Source: Oscillospiraceae bacterium
Lineage (GTDB): Bacteria; Bacillota; Clostridia; Oscillospirales; Ruminococcaceae
NCBI GenBank assembly: GCA_017828835.1
Contig: JAGAEK010000094.1
Location: 1-6,473 of the forward strand
Direction: 5' to 3'
Length of the DNA: 6,473 nt
This document shows positions 6,328 to 6,473 of this stretch, in pieces. Under the pieces are notes generated by a model. It was not told where the DNA came from and did not search any database. It was given only the letters and a program-made list of their open reading frames with translations. The position numbers and the translations under genes are program-made. The stretch's first letter is position 1, and each line of letters opens with the position of its first letter.

Positions 6328-6333
6328 TATAAT
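6328..6333 (+). promoter_or_regulatory. Possible -10 box for the gene beyond the window edge
   Basis: A perfect TATAAT lies in TGGTTGTATAATAGGG, a context richer in G than its surroundings. No good -35 box lies 16-18 bases upstream. If real, it would give a leader of roughly 135 bases containing the nonamer cluster and the final ribosome binding site. Confidence 0.4.
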
Positions 6334-6354
6334 AGGGTTTTATAAAAGTAAAAG

Positions 6355-6445
6355 TGTTGATAATTTATGAATAAACAAGCCGAAAATGATGAATAGACAC
6401 ATAAAAGGCACTGAATTGTCAACATTATTGACATAGTTATCAACA
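6355..6445. promoter_or_regulatory. Cluster of DnaA-box-like nonamers
   Basis: TTATCAACA occurs on the + strand (6437-6445) and on the - strand (TGTTGATAA, 6355-6363); each is 8 of 9 to the DnaA box TTATCCACA. Two weaker relatives, TTGTCAACA (6416-6424) and TTATTGACA (6425-6433), abut directly and are followed by the perfect copy after 3 bases. Three nonamers in 30 bases beside an AT-rich tract is the layout expected near an origin or a DnaA-controlled promoter. AT-rich sequence makes such matches easier by chance, so this is a candidate only. Confidence 0.35.
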
Positions 6446-6459
6446 TATATTTTAAAAAA

Positions 6460-6465
6460 AGAGGT
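6460..6465 (+). promoter_or_regulatory. Ribosome binding site for a gene starting at or just after the window end
   Basis: AGAGGT follows a run of A and is followed by AAAAACCG up to the last base. A start codon at about 6474 would sit at normal spacing. No gene body is visible in the window, so its identity cannot be read here. Confidence 0.6.
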
Positions 6466-6473
6466 AAAAACCG

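Noticed and set aside
6367..6396. Nine-codon leader peptide (MNKQAENDE) in the final spacer
   Set aside because: There is no ribosome binding site, no run of a regulatory amino acid and no attenuator-like hairpin pair after it.
6428..6456. TTGACA (6428-6433) with TTTAAA (6451-6456) as a promoter for the next gene
   Set aside because: Spacing is 17 bases, but transcription would start at or inside the ribosome binding site at 6460-6465, making the leader unusable.

Overview
The window looks like a chromosomal stretch from a low-to-moderate GC Firmicute, most likely an uncultured gut-type Clostridia member. The grounds are the strong AGGAGG-type ribosome binding sites, AT-rich spacers with sigma-A-like promoters, a Gram-positive type lipoprotein signal, and the gatCAB transamidation route. 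This placement is an inference and cannot be narrowed further from the sequence. All six protein genes are on the + strand. No tRNA, rRNA, CRISPR array or insertion sequence was seen.

Bases 1-2802 hold the 3' end of gatC, then gatA and gatB. They are packed tightly (10-base gap, then a 4-base ATGA overlap) and form the operon for the tRNA-dependent amidotransferase that makes Gln-tRNA(Gln) and/or Asn-tRNA(Asn). Bases 2865-4022 encode an AlaX-type alanyl-tRNA editing hydrolase 62 bases downstream, so this half of the window concerns the accuracy and supply of aminoacyl-tRNA.

The most striking feature is gatA. It is an intact, well-translated reading frame that clearly belongs to the GatA family, but it is about 398 residues instead of about 485. 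It starts directly before the catalytic-lysine strand and has lost the Ser-cisSer-Lys amidase signature: the nucleophile Ser is Ala and the SSGGS loop is gone. Both side chains that grip glutamine in the Staphylococcus aureus structure also appear lost. The partner GatB keeps its metal and kinase motifs but has Cys in place of the near-invariant Lys of the P-K-x-Y-Q-I motif, a residue I recall as lining the ammonia channel. Together these suggest a GatCAB in which GatA is a scaffold and ammonia comes from elsewhere, or a diverged second GatCAB-like complex.

Bases 4023-6178 hold three separately promoted genes: a small lipoprotein of unknown function, a membrane protein with an N-terminal zinc ribbon and an acidic repeat linker, and a flavin reductase-like FMN-binding protein with a basic tail. 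A strong intrinsic terminator separates the last two. Bases 6179-6473 are AT-rich and non-coding. They contain a cluster of DnaA-box-like nonamers and end in a ribosome binding site, so another gene probably starts just past the window edge.
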